Part shown: one piece after another, positions 44,521-53,579 of the stretch
How the letters are laid out: each line of letters starts with the position of its first letter
Position numbering within the stretch: position 1 is the stretch's first letter
Assembly: GCF_030317145.1 (NCBI RefSeq)
Contig: NZ_JASZYE010000009.1
Coordinates: 1-64,000, forward strand
Direction of reading: 5' to 3'
Length of the DNA: 64,000 nt
DNA from: Variovorax flavidus
GTDB taxonomy: Bacteria; Pseudomonadota; Gammaproteobacteria; Burkholderiales; Burkholderiaceae_C
Translations under genes and position numbers: made by a program
The notes under the pieces: model-generated
Database searches by the model: none
Told to the model about the DNA's origin: nothing
Seen by the model: only the letters and a program-made list of their open reading frames with translations

Positions 44521-45315
44521 TCAGTCCTTGGACAGGTTTGAAATCTTGGAAGCGTCCCGCCTTGCGATGAACTCGCGCATGACGCGCTGCGGTTCCCCGG
44601 TGGAATAGCACTCGAGCTGATAGCGGATGCCGGCGCTGCACGCATCGTCAAATCCTGGTTGCGTGCGTTCGCGGAAGCGTTGCTTGGTCGTGCGCAGAGC
44701 GGCACCGGGCAGGGCGGCCAGCGCCCGCGCACGCTCCAGCGCGCGCGGCAAGACCTGGTCAGGTGCGACCAGGTCATTGACCAGGCCAAGCGCATGCGCG
44801 CGCTCGCCGCTGATCAGCTCACCTGTCAGGGAGAGTTGCTGGTTGAGCGAATGGCCGATCTGCAGCGACATCAGGTAGGAGCCCACGATGCTCGCGAGTC
44901 CCGCCTTGACTTCGGGCTGCCCCATGCGCAGCGTGGGGTGCGCCACGCGGAGATCGCACATCAGTGCGAGTTGGAAACCCGCACCGACTGCGGTGCCATT
45001 GAGCGCTGCGACGATTGGTTTGGACACGTCGCGCACCGCCTGGTACATGGCGTGCTGGCGGTTGAGCCAAGCCGCCAGCGTGTCGGTGCTGATCGTCGCT
45101 GACTCGTCCAGATCCTGGCCGCCGCAAAAGGCGCGTTCACCTCGGCCGGTAAGTACGATGGCCTGAACCTGCGGGTCGGCGTCGAGAGCGTAGAGGTGGT
45201 CGCTGAGTGCGGCGCGCAAGGACGCATTCACTGCGTTCATCACGGAAGGCCGGTTGAGCCAAACCACCGCCGTGCCATCTTGCATCTCGACCAATGCAGT
45301 GTCAGTGCCCTGCAT
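44521..45315 (-). CDS. Enoyl-CoA hydratase/lyase family protein B
   Basis: 264 aa. Oxyanion-hole motifs AFCGGQDLDESA (residues about 61-72) and VAALNGTAVGAGFQLALMCD. The region VKAGLASIVGSYLMSLQIG replaces the usual EhxGxxP segment, so no clear catalytic Glu is seen there and the reaction may be unusual (isomerase or lyase rather than hydratase). GGAGG precedes the ATG at 45315. The start overlaps the end of the acyl-CoA synthetase by 14 bases, so translation is coupled. Confidence 0.87.
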   Translation of the reverse strand: MQGTDTALVEMQDGTAVVWLNRPSVMNAVNASLRAALSDHLYALDADPQVQAIVLTGRGERAFCGGQDLDESATISTDTLAAWLNRQHAMYQAVRDVSKPIVAALNGTAVGAGFQLALMCDLRVAHPTLRMGQPEVKAGLASIVGSYLMSLQIGHSLNQQLSLTGELISGERAHALGLVNDLVAPDQVLPRALERARALAALPGAALRTTKQRFRERTQPGFDDACSAGIRYQLECYSTGEPQRVMREFIARRDASKISNLSKD

Positions 45316-47428
45316 GCGAGCCTCCCCGGCGTTCGATGACCGCGTCGACCGCCCAGCCGCCTTGGCCTGCGTCGCCAACGATCAGAGGATTCAGGTCGAT
45401 CGACGCGATGCCCTGCGGGTGTGCCGCCGCCAGCGCGCCGAGCGCGACCGCTGTGCGGGCCACGACATGCAGGTCCATTGGCGCCTCGCCGCGTACGCCT
45501 TCAAGAATCGGGGCGATGCGCAGCCGGCGCAGCTTGGTGATCACGTCGGATTCGGAGAAGGGGTGAAGCAACACGACGAAATCGCGTACAGCTTCGACGT
45601 ACTTGCCGCCGTCGCTGACCATGACGACGGTTCCGAACAGCGGATCCTGCCGGACGCCCAGTGCAAATTCGCGACGCCCTCGAACCCTTTGCGCGACGAT
45701 CACACCGTCCATCGAGAGACCCATCGCGGCGACACGTTCGGAGCATGCGGTCCACGCGTCGACCACTTGGTCTGCGGTATGCACGTCGATGAAGACCAGC
45801 CCATGTTCCGACTTGTGGGGGATCTGCGCAGAACAGGCCTTCACCACGACCTGCGGCCCCAAGGCTTCCCATGCAGCGGTGGCCTCGTCGGCATTGCGGC
45901 ACAGTCTGTACGGCACGGTATGAACGCCTGCGGCGGCCAGCAAGTCGAGGCTGTCGGCTTCGCTCAGCAACGGTGCGTCGCCAACCGGCAGTGCAGGTGC
46001 CTGCGTTGCAGTGGTTTCCAGCAGATTGCGTTCAGCTGCCTGCTCCAACAGCATTCCGTGACGACTCCACTGATGGAGCGCGTTGATGGCGTCCGTCTCA
46101 TGCGAAAACACCGGAACGCCTGCTGCCCGGAAGGCCTGCCGTACCGAGGCCTGCGGCGCGGAAACCACCGTCGGCTTGTTTCGCATGGTGGCGAAACGCG
46201 CCGTGTCGCGCGCCATGCCTGGGACGTCGTAACCCTCGCCTGCCACTGGCACGCCGATCAGAAACATGTCGGCCTGCGGGTCGGCCGCCAGTGCGCCCAG
46301 CGTGTCGGCATACATGCCACCCTGCGTCATCAGAGAGGCTGTGAGGTCGACGGGATTCTGTGCAGTCGCGAAGCTCGGCATGATGCCGGCGAGGGCGTCG
46401 ATGACCGGACGGCTCAGCTCTGCAAGTGGAAAGTCCAGCGATTCGGCTGCATCGGCACACAAGACGCCGACAGCGCCGCTATGGCTCATGACGACCAGAT
46501 GCTCGGCGACTCGGGGCGGGGCGCTCAGATACAGCTCGACGGCGTTGACGAGTCCCAGGACGTCGTTGGCACGCCAGATGCCATGGCGCTCCAGAAAGGC
46601 GTCGACCACCACGTCGTCGTTGACGATGGCACCGGTGTGCGACGCGGCAGCCTTGGCGCCGTGTGCACTGCGGCCCGACTTGAGCGCGACCACGGCCGCT
46701 CCGCGCGCCGAGGCGAGGCGAGCGACCTCCGCCAGCATGGCCGGATCGTTCAGCGATTCGATGTACATCAGCACAACGCGGATCTCGGGATCGGCGGCAG
46801 CCGCCGACGCGAGTTCGCACACCGAGGCGTCGGCATCATTGCCCGACGCAACCAGATAGCGCACGCCCACGCCTCTCTCTCGCAGCATCGCGTAGGGCAT
46901 CACGCTCGCCGCGCCGCTCTGGCTAATGATCGCGACCGGGCCGTCCTGCGGCGCGATCTCCATGAACATGGTGCTGAAGTTCATCACCGCGCCGGTCTGG
47001 AAGTTGGCCACGCCCTGGGCGTTCGGTCCGACCAGGCGGATGCCGAGACGTCGAGCCTGGGCCACGAGTTCCCGCTGCCGGGCGAGCCCCTCCGCGCCCG
47101 TTTCGCCGAAGCCAGAACTCATCACGATCGCTGTGCCGACACCACGCGCTGCGCATTGATCGATCACGCCGGCGACCGCGTCCTGGCCGACCGCGACAAT
47201 CGCTACGTCGGGTGTCTCCGGTGTCGCCGCGAGCGAGGGGTATGCAGCAATGCCCTGAATCGTCGACCGCTTGGGATTGATCGGATAGACCGCCCCCTGG
47301 AAGCCGAAGCGTTGCAGATAGTGCAGCGGCCGGCCGCCGACTTTGTTGCGGTCTTCGGTCGCGCCGACAACGGCGATGCGACCAGGCGCGAAGGCTCGTT
47401 GAAGCCGTGGATCAAGAAGGTGTGTCAT
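45302..47428 (-). CDS. ADP-forming acyl-CoA synthetase (FerA/ACD-like)
   Basis: 708 aa, single-chain NDP-forming acid:CoA ligase. The CoA-binding domain begins RIAVVGATEDRNKVGGRPLH, followed by succinyl-CoA-ligase-type domains with the phosphohistidine region VVMSHSGAVGVLCADAAE. The C-terminal ATP-grasp part includes VVVKACSAQIPHKSEHGLVF and VDAVIERRGG. Enzymes of this layout include FerA, which activates ferulate in Sphingobium, and archaeal acetyl-CoA synthetases. With two hydratases and an aldehyde dehydrogenase downstream, activation of an unsaturated aryl acid is plausible. ATG at 47428 is chosen; the Bug protein gene ends 8 bases upstream. Confidence 0.9.
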   Translation of the reverse strand: MTHLLDPRLQRAFAPGRIAVVGATEDRNKVGGRPLHYLQRFGFQGAVYPINPKRSTIQGIAAYPSLAATPETPDVAIVAVGQDAVAGVIDQCAARGVGTAIVMSSGFGETGAEGLARQRELVAQARRLGIRLVGPNAQGVANFQTGAVMNFSTMFMEIAPQDGPVAIISQSGAASVMPYAMLRERGVGVRYLVASGNDADASVCELASAAAADPEIRVVLMYIESLNDPAMLAEVARLASARGAAVVALKSGRSAHGAKAAASHTGAIVNDDVVVDAFLERHGIWRANDVLGLVNAVELYLSAPPRVAEHLVVMSHSGAVGVLCADAAESLDFPLAELSRPVIDALAGIMPSFATAQNPVDLTASLMTQGGMYADTLGALAADPQADMFLIGVPVAGEGYDVPGMARDTARFATMRNKPTVVSAPQASVRQAFRAAGVPVFSHETDAINALHQWSRHGMLLEQAAERNLLETTATQAPALPVGDAPLLSEADSLDLLAAAGVHTVPYRLCRNADEATAAWEALGPQVVVKACSAQIPHKSEHGLVFIDVHTADQVVDAWTACSERVAAMGLSMDGVIVAQRVRGRREFALGVRQDPLFGTVVMVSDGGKYVEAVRDFVVLLHPFSESDVITKLRRLRIAPILEGVRGEAPMDLHVVARTAVALGALAAAHPQGIASIDLNPLIVGDAGQGGWAVDAVIERRGGSHAGH

Positions 47429-47436
47429 GGTGCGGG

Positions 47437-48417
47437 TCAGTCGAGGCTGGCGCCAGAGCTCTTCACCACGGGCGTCCACTTCGCGGTGTCGGTCTTGATG
47501 AGTGCCGTGAACTCTGCAGGAGTGGTCGTGCGCGCGTTGGCTCCGTCGGCCTCCATGCGTTTTTTCATTTCTTCGGTGGCCATGACCGCGGTGATCTCAC
47601 GGTTCAGACGCTCGATCACGGGTACTGGTGTGCCTTTGGGCGCCAGCACGCCATACCAGATCGTCACGTCGAATCCCTTGAGTCCGGCCTCCTGAGCGGT
47701 CGGCACGTTGGGCAACAGCGGCGAGCGATTCGGCCCGGTCACCGCAAGCGCGTGAACCTTGCCGGCGGCGATGTTCTGGCTCTGCTGCGCGATGGTGTCG
47801 AACATCATCGACAGGCGCCCACCCAGCAGATCCACCATTGCTGGTGCGGAGCCCTTGTAGGGGACGTGCGTTATCTGGATGCCGGCCGAGGTGCGGAACA
47901 GTTCGCCGGAAAGGTGATTCGAGCTGCCGTTTCCGGCGGACCCGTACGTGAGCTCGCCGGGCCTGGCCTTGGCGAGTGCGATCAGATCGGTCAGATTCTT
48001 CGCGGGGATGCTCGGGCTGGTGACGAGGACGTTCATCGTCGTGGCCATCAGGCTTACCGGAGCGAAGTCCTTCGCCGGGTCGTAGCGCAACTTCGTGTAC
48101 AGGCTCGGGTTGATCGCCATCGTGCCGGTTGTGCCGAAGAACAGGGTATGTCCGTCGGCCGGCGCGCGTGCCACCAGTTCCGCCGCGATGCCGCCCCCTG
48201 CGCCGCCACGGTTATCGATGATCACCTGCTGTCCCAACCGGTCGCCCAGCTTCTGGGCCAGGACACGCGCCATTGCGTCGGTCGGACCACCTGCGGGGAA
48301 GGGCACCACCAGGGTGACCGGTTGCTTGGGATATGCGGCGTCTTGCGCATGGAGCAGTGGCGCGGTCAGCAGGCACGTGGCTGCCAGCGCGGCTGCGAGC
48401 GATTGCGAAATCTTCAA
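47437..48417 (-). CDS. Tripartite-tricarboxylate (Bug) substrate-binding protein, third copy
   Basis: 326 aa. Signal peptide about 1-24 (SLAAALAATCLLTAPLLHAQ). Bug motifs are PVTLVVPFPAGGPTDAMARV, VIIDNRGGAGGGIAAELVAR, LTYGSAGNGSSNHLSGELFR, and HVPYKGSAPAMVDLLGGRLS. It belongs to the commonest Bug subgroup, unlike the copies at 33448 and 51990. First gene of the minus-strand operon, divergent from the LysR at 48517; it should capture the operon's substrate in the periplasm. No permease genes are present. Confidence 0.94.
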   Translation of the reverse strand: MKISQSLAAALAATCLLTAPLLHAQDAAYPKQPVTLVVPFPAGGPTDAMARVLAQKLGDRLGQQVIIDNRGGAGGGIAAELVARAPADGHTLFFGTTGTMAINPSLYTKLRYDPAKDFAPVSLMATTMNVLVTSPSIPAKNLTDLIALAKARPGELTYGSAGNGSSNHLSGELFRTSAGIQITHVPYKGSAPAMVDLLGGRLSMMFDTIAQQSQNIAAGKVHALAVTGPNRSPLLPNVPTAQEAGLKGFDVTIWYGVLAPKGTPVPVIERLNREITAVMATEEMKKRMEADGANARTTTPAEFTALIKTDTAKWTPVVKSSGASLD

Positions 48418-48516
48418 GGTTGTCTCCTTTGATGGAACGGCAAGCGCAGGTTAGGCCTTGACATGATTTCCAGAAAGAGCAAGTTATCGATTTCTGATTT
48501 CCATTAAAGTGAATTC

Positions 48517-49419
48517 ATGAAGTTCAAACTGCTGAACACGTTCCTTCTGGTGGCAGACATGAAGTCGCTGTCCCGGGCCGCGGTTGCCTCGGACGTGGCG
48601 CAGTCCCTCGTGAGCCGGCAGATCGCCATGCTCGAAGCCGAGTGGGGGCGCCGGCTGTTCGACCGCACCGGGCGAGGCATGGCGCTGTCCGACTTTGGCC
48701 GGCGGATCTACCCGGAGGTCAAGCGTGTGGTCGAACAGGTGCGTCAGCTCGACGCTACTGCGAGTGAAGCGGCCGGCGTACTCACTGGTACGGTGCACGT
48801 CGGCGTGCTGCCTTCGTTGTCGCGCCAACTGTTGCCGATGCTGTTGGCCGACATGCGTGAGCGGGCGCCGGCGATTCGCCTCCACGTGATGGAAGGCTTC
48901 AGCGGCACACTCGATGAGCAGCTCGCGTCCGGTCGTCTCGACATGATTGTGGTGAACCGCTACGGCTCGTCGGCGCTGCGCGGCGAAGATGTGCTTGGAA
49001 AAGTCGAGACGTTCTTGATCGGCAGGACGGGTCGCAAGGAACTGGAGGCCAAGACCATTCCGTTTCGCTCCCTTGGAGGCATTCCGCTGGTCTTGCCGGC
49101 GGTACCCAATGGCCTGCGAACCACACTGGACGTGCTCTCGCGGCGGCACAACGTCGCGCTCGACATCGTGATGGAAGTCGATACAGCCACCGCGATGACC
49201 GATGTCGCAGCCAGCGGGCACGCTTTCACTTTGCTGCCCATCACGGCGGTGACGCGGGAAGTCGGGTCGGGCTTGCTCTCGGCTTGCCGCGTTACGAGCC
49301 CTGGCATCCGGCGGACCATCGCTCTGAGCCTGACGCGGCAACGACCGCTGTCGGAAGGTGCGCGGCTGGTGGCGTCGCGCGTCCGGATGCTGGCGTCAGG
49401 GTTGCTGACCGATCTCTGA
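48517..49419 (+). CDS. LysR-family transcriptional regulator (divergent from CoA operon)
   Basis: 300 aa. Helix-turn-helix LLNTFLLVADMKSLSRAAVA then DVAQSLVSRQIAMLEAEWGR. The effector domain starts GTVHVGVLPSLSRQLLPMLL and contains VDTATAMTDVAASGHAFTLL. It is divergent from the Bug/acyl-CoA synthetase operon with a 99-base intergenic region, so it probably activates that operon in response to the substrate or its CoA ester. It ends convergent with the next LysR gene, 66 bases apart. Confidence 0.93.
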   Translation: MKFKLLNTFLLVADMKSLSRAAVASDVAQSLVSRQIAMLEAEWGRRLFDRTGRGMALSDFGRRIYPEVKRVVEQVRQLDATASEAAGVLTGTVHVGVLPSLSRQLLPMLLADMRERAPAIRLHVMEGFSGTLDEQLASGRLDMIVVNRYGSSALRGEDVLGKVETFLIGRTGRKELEAKTIPFRSLGGIPLVLPAVPNGLRTTLDVLSRRHNVALDIVMEVDTATAMTDVAASGHAFTLLPITAVTREVGSGLLSACRVTSPGIRRTIALSLTRQRPLSEGARLVASRVRMLASGLLTDL

Positions 49420-49485
49420 AGAAGCGACCTCGGCGCGGCGGAAGGAGCCCTTCACCAGCGCATCTGCTGCTCGATGCCAAGGCCT

Positions 49486-50523
49486 TTACAGCGAACGGCG
49501 ACGGGCGCTCCCATCCGTTTTTGCGGCAGTCCTTTGCGTTGTTGCCTGGACGACCGGCGGTTCGGCCTTCCGGTCGCGGATGCTGTCGCGCAGCGCCCCG
49601 AGGAAGAGCTTCAGCGCCGGTGAGGGATCCTTTTTCTTGCGCGTGATGATGCCGAGGTTGGCCATCGAGATCGGCAACTGCACCGGAAGAATGGCGAGCA
49701 GCCCGTATTTGGCGTAGTGCAGTCCCACATCGAGCGGCACCACCGAAATCATGTCGCTCGCCTCCAGCAGCGAGGTGGTGGCGAGGATCGACGAGGTCTC
49801 GACGATGTCGGGCGGTTGCGCCAGGCTCGCGTGCTGCAGAGCTTGCTCGACGCGCCGCCGCATCGGGCTGCCCAGCGGATGCAGGACCCAGGTTTGCGCA
49901 ACGAGGTCGAGCAGGGTGATCTCGGCCAGCGCGAACAAGGGATGACCGGGGCGCGCCACCACGCTCATCGGCTCGCCCGCGAGCTGTTCGATCGCCAGGT
50001 CCTCGTCGTAGAACTGGTCGGGCAAGCGGCCCAGCACGACGTCGACGTCTCCGCGCAGCAACGCCGGCATCAGCAGGTCGCTGGTGTCGACCTGCAACGA
50101 GATGCGCACGCGCGGGTTCCCGGCCTTGAAACGTGCCAGGGCCTGGGTCAGCAGGATCGGCGTCGCGCCCATCACGCTGCCGATACGAACCAGGCCTGCA
50201 GCGCCGGATGCCAGCGCAGCCATTTCGTCGCCCGCGTATTCGAGGTCGTGCAGCACGCCGCGTGCGTACCGGATCATCACTTCGCCGAAGACGGTGGGCT
50301 CCATGCCGCGCGTGTGACGGGTGAAAAGAGTCACGCCCAGGCCATCCTCCAACTGCTGCAACAGCACCGTCGCCGCAGGCTGGGTGGTGTGGATGGCGGC
50401 GGCGGCCCGGCGCAAATTGCGGTGCTCGTCGAGCGCATTGAGCAGCATGACCTGCCGGCTTTTGATCCGCAGGCGTCGGAACAGGCTGCCAGGGAGCACC
50501 GAGGGAGCGGGATCGTCGTTCAT
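49486..50523 (-). CDS. LysR-family transcriptional regulator (divergent from fuconate dehydratase)
   Basis: 345 aa. Helix-turn-helix IKSRQVMLLNALDEHRNLRR then IHTTQPAATVLLQQLEDGLG. The effector domain contains VRIGSVMGATPILLTQALAR and VDVVLGRLPDQFYDEDLAIE. It has an N-terminal extension of about 20 residues and a basic C-terminal tail (TTQRTAAKTDGSARRRSL) beyond the usual length. It is divergent from the dehydratase at 50624, with a 10-base direct repeat in the 100-base gap. It probably regulates that dehydratase and the following Bug gene. Confidence 0.92.
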   Translation of the reverse strand: MNDDPAPSVLPGSLFRRLRIKSRQVMLLNALDEHRNLRRAAAAIHTTQPAATVLLQQLEDGLGVTLFTRHTRGMEPTVFGEVMIRYARGVLHDLEYAGDEMAALASGAAGLVRIGSVMGATPILLTQALARFKAGNPRVRISLQVDTSDLLMPALLRGDVDVVLGRLPDQFYDEDLAIEQLAGEPMSVVARPGHPLFALAEITLLDLVAQTWVLHPLGSPMRRRVEQALQHASLAQPPDIVETSSILATTSLLEASDMISVVPLDVGLHYAKYGLLAILPVQLPISMANLGIITRKKKDPSPALKLFLGALRDSIRDRKAEPPVVQATTQRTAAKTDGSARRRSL

Positions 50524-50524
50524 G

Positions 50525-50580
50525 GATATACCGCAATTGGGATCACAACATACTAAATGACGATTGGATCGATATACCGC
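50525..50580. repeat. Direct repeat GATATACCGC in divergent promoter region
   Basis: GATATACCGC occurs at 50525-50534, just upstream of the LysR start, and again at 50571-50580, 44 bases before the dehydratase start. An exact 10-base repeat at 46-base spacing between divergent genes is a likely pair of regulator contacts. Confidence 0.5.
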
Positions 50581-50623
50581 TCCCTCCTATGCTGGACGTT
50601 CACTCATCCAAGGCAAGGTCAGC

Positions 50624-51937
50624 GTGGCTACGAAAATCACCCATGTGTCGGTGCGAGACATCCGGTTTCCCACCTCCCGTTCCCTCGACGGTTCCGACGC
50701 GATGAATGCGGCGCCGGACTATTCCGCGACCTACGTGGTGCTCCACACCGATGCCAAGCCGGGGGTCGAGGGCCACGGGCTGACCTTCACCATCGGCAGA
50801 GGGAACGAGATCTGCGTGGCGGCGGTGAAGTCGCTGGCGCCCTTTGTCGTGGGGCGCACGCTCGAAGACATCACCGGGGACATGGGCGCGTTCTGGCGCC
50901 AGATCACCACCGGCGACAGCCAGCTGCGTTGGCTCGGCCCGGACAAGGGCGTGATTCACCTTGCCACCGCCGCGATCGTCAATGCGGTGTGGGACCTCTG
51001 GGCCAAGACCGAGGGCAAACCGGTCTGGAAGCTTCTTTCAGACATGAGCCCCGAAGAACTCGTACGTTGCCTGGACTTCCGCTTCGTCACCGATGCCCTC
51101 ACGCCCGAAGAGGCGCTCGCGATCCTGCGCCGCAACGCGCCGGGCAAGGCCGCGCGCGAGAAGGAAATGCGCGAGCAGGGATACCCCGCCTACACCACCT
51201 CGGCGGGCTGGCTCGGCTACTCCGAAGACAAGGTGCGCCGTCTGGCGCGCGAAGGCGTGGCCGAGGGCTGGACCCACTTCAAGCAGAAAGTCGGCGGCAA
51301 CATCGAGGAAGACATTCGCCGTGCCACCATCCTGCGCGAGGAGATCGGCTGGGACCGCAAGCTCATGATGGACGCGAACCAGGTCTGGGACGTGGATGAA
51401 TCCGTCGCCAACATGCGCCGCCTGGCGGCCTTCGACCCCTGGTGGATCGAGGAGCCGACCAGCCCCGACGACATCCTCGGCCACGCCGCGATCCGCGAGC
51501 GCATCGCACCGATCGGCGTCGCCACCGGCGAGCACTGCCACAACCGCGTGATGTTCAAGCAGCTGCTGCAGGCGCGTGCCATCGACTTCTGCCAGGTCGA
51601 TGCGGCCCGCCTGGGCGGCCTCAACGAGGTGCTGCTGGTGCTGCTGATGGCCGCCAAGTTCGGGGTGCCCGTCTGCCCGCATGCGGGCGGCGTGGGCCTG
51701 TGCGAGTACGTCCAGAACGTCTCGATGTTCGACTACATCGCGGTCTCGGCCTCGCTCGACAACCGTGTTCTCGAATACGTGGATCACCTGCACGAGCACT
51801 TCCTCGACCCGGTGGTGATCCGCAAGGGCCGCTACATGCCGCCGAAGCGACCCGGCTACAGCATCGAGATGCATGCCGCCACGCTCGAACGATTCGAGTT
51901 TCCCGGCGGCCCTGCATGGACCGAAGCCCCGCGCTGA
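50624..51937 (+). CDS. L-fuconate dehydratase-like enolase-superfamily enzyme
   Basis: 437 aa. All mandelate-racemase-subgroup residues are visible: KxK in HFKQKVGGNIEED (Lys220, Lys222), metal ligands Asp250 (LMMDANQVWD), Glu276 (WWIEEPTSPDD) and Glu303 (VATGEHCHNRV), and His353 in VCPHAGGVGLCEYVQ. The start VRDIRFPTSRSLDGSDAMNA and the tail EYVDHLHEHFLDPVV match L-fuconate dehydratases closely. It removes water from an aldonate such as L-fuconate to give a 2-keto-3-deoxy acid. GTG at 50624 is chosen by family length. The Bug gene follows 52 bases after. The lower-pathway enzymes lie 15-20 kb upstream (30072-35923). Confidence 0.9.
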   Translation: MATKITHVSVRDIRFPTSRSLDGSDAMNAAPDYSATYVVLHTDAKPGVEGHGLTFTIGRGNEICVAAVKSLAPFVVGRTLEDITGDMGAFWRQITTGDSQLRWLGPDKGVIHLATAAIVNAVWDLWAKTEGKPVWKLLSDMSPEELVRCLDFRFVTDALTPEEALAILRRNAPGKAAREKEMREQGYPAYTTSAGWLGYSEDKVRRLAREGVAEGWTHFKQKVGGNIEEDIRRATILREEIGWDRKLMMDANQVWDVDESVANMRRLAAFDPWWIEEPTSPDDILGHAAIRERIAPIGVATGEHCHNRVMFKQLLQARAIDFCQVDAARLGGLNEVLLVLLMAAKFGVPVCPHAGGVGLCEYVQNVSMFDYIAVSASLDNRVLEYVDHLHEHFLDPVVIRKGRYMPPKRPGYSIEMHAATLERFEFPGGPAWTEAPR

Positions 51938-51989
51938 GCGTCGCCTTTCTTCATCGTCTTCCCACAAAACCACTTCAAGAGACAACACC

Positions 51990-52949
51990 ATGAAGACCTT
52001 CCTCTCGCGTTTTCTGCCCGTCGTGCTGTGCGCCCTGGTCGCGCCGACGCTTGCGCTCGCCCAGGCGGCCTATCCATCGAAGCCGATCGAACTGATCGTC
52101 CCGTATCCCGCCGGTGGCGGTACCGACGTGCTGGCGCGCGCCTTTGCACTTGCATCGGCACAGCACCTGCCGCAGAGCCTGGTGGTCGTGAACAAGCCCG
52201 GCGCCAGCGGCGCGATCGGATGGTCCGACGTCATCAACGGCAAGCACGACGGCTACAAGGTGGTGGTGCTTGCGACCGACCTGATGACGCAGCCCAACAT
52301 GGGCCTGACGAAGATCACGTACGAGGACTTCACGCCCATCGCGCGCCTCAACTACGACCCGGCGGCGATCACCGTGCGCGCCGACGCGCCCTGGAACACC
52401 GTCGAAGAGTTCATCGCTGCAGCCAAGAAGGGCGACTTCCGGGTCGGCAACGGCGGCAATGGGTCGACCTGGCACTTGGCCGCCGCCGCGGTGGAGGATA
52501 AAACGGGTGTGAAGTTCAACCACATCCCCTTCGCTGGTGCCGCACCGGCGGCGCTGTCGCTGCTTGGTGGCCACATCGAGGCCATCACGGTCAGCGCGGC
52601 GGAGGTCTACACCTACGTGGCGGCGGGCAAGCTCAAGTCGCTCGGCGTCATGTCTGAACAGCGCATCAAGGGATTCGAGAACGTGCCCACGCTCAAGGAG
52701 CGCAATATCGACATCTCGATCGGCACCTGGCGCGGCTTGGCCGTGGCCAAGGGCACGCCACCCGAGGCCGTGAGCAGTTTGCGCACGGCCACGGCCAAGA
52801 TCGCCAACGAGCAAAGCCTGCGCGACGCGCTTGACAAGCAAAACATGGGCTACGCCTATGCAGATGGCGACGCCTTCGGCGCAGTGATGGCGAAGGACCA
52901 CGCGTTCTATCGAGACCTGATTGCCAAGCTCGGCCTGAAGACGCAGTAG
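51990..52949 (+). CDS. Tripartite-tricarboxylate (Bug) substrate-binding protein, fourth copy
   Basis: 319 aa. Signal peptide about 1-25 (FLPVVLCALVAPTLALAQ). Bug motifs are IELIVPYPAGGGTDVLARAF, LVVVNKPGASGAIGWSDVIN, NGGNGSTWHLAAAAVEDK and NHIPFAGAAPAALSLLGGHI. It is clearly paralogous to the protein at 33448: both share PQSxVVVNKPGA, GTWRGLAV and LGVMSE with aligned spacing. It follows the fuconate dehydratase-like gene, so it probably binds the same sugar acid in the periplasm. Confidence 0.93.
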   Translation: MKTFLSRFLPVVLCALVAPTLALAQAAYPSKPIELIVPYPAGGGTDVLARAFALASAQHLPQSLVVVNKPGASGAIGWSDVINGKHDGYKVVVLATDLMTQPNMGLTKITYEDFTPIARLNYDPAAITVRADAPWNTVEEFIAAAKKGDFRVGNGGNGSTWHLAAAAVEDKTGVKFNHIPFAGAAPAALSLLGGHIEAITVSAAEVYTYVAAGKLKSLGVMSEQRIKGFENVPTLKERNIDISIGTWRGLAVAKGTPPEAVSSLRTATAKIANEQSLRDALDKQNMGYAYADGDAFGAVMAKDHAFYRDLIAKLGLKTQ

Positions 52950-53045
52950 TAGAAGGGCACCGCTTGCACCTGAGGAGGGCCTGTACGACCTTTCTCAATC
53001 GGCGCCGACGATGAGCGGCCTTCTCGAGCGTCGGCGTGCAGGCGC

Positions 53046-53297
53046 CTACAGAACGTGGAGGTCGGCTCGGATGCGATCGCCGACCGTCTCCTCCGGGCTC
53101 TCGGGCTGCAAGTAGTTGTCGCCGATCGCTGCGCACATATGAACGACCAGCTTGGCGTACTCGACCAAGTTGCGGTCGAGCGGATCTCCAGCTCGGATGA
53201 GTCCAACCTCCACAGCCGCCCGGCTGAACAGTTCCAGCGGATTGTTCGGGCCGACCGGCTCCCTGTCTTCATCTTCGCTGACGTAGGTATAGAGCAT
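53046..53297 (-). CDS. Small hypothetical protein (83 aa)
   Basis: No family recognised. MLYTYVSEDEDREPVGPNNP at the start, then a helical middle (LFSRAAVEVGLIRAGDPLDR, VEYAKLVVHMCAAIGDNYL) and an acidic end. It is soluble-looking with no signal peptide. A strong AGGAGTTGGCC site precedes the ATG at 53297; the frame is open upstream to 53441 without a better start. It sits alone after the catabolic island. The balanced composition and ribosome site support a real gene. Confidence 0.65.
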   Translation of the reverse strand: MLYTYVSEDEDREPVGPNNPLELFSRAAVEVGLIRAGDPLDRNLVEYAKLVVHMCAAIGDNYLQPESPEETVGDRIRADLHVL

Positions 53298-53579
53298 GGC
53301 CAACTCCTTTAGATGCGCCCTGCGTCCAGCATACTGCCGTCGAGCGGGATCAATCTTCGACTGCGAATTCGACGACTTCGAGATCGTCGGGTACGACCCA
53401 CATCCCGCAATCAAGGCCCCGGTCGCGGTCTGCACCGACAAAAGGCATCAGCTCGCGTTCACCGATCCCGATAGCCTGGCCTCGCAGGAGCCCTGCCGTT
53501 CGGCGATGCCTGACGCACGGCCAAGTCAAGCCATCTCGCGGCAGTCAAACGCGGCCTTGCCGGTCAGCGTTACTGGCGC

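Noticed and set aside
45254..47695. 813-codon plus-strand open frame
   Set aside because: Lies opposite the acyl-CoA synthetase and hydratase B, which carry clear catalytic motifs; composition rich in Arg, His and Gly is typical of an antisense frame.
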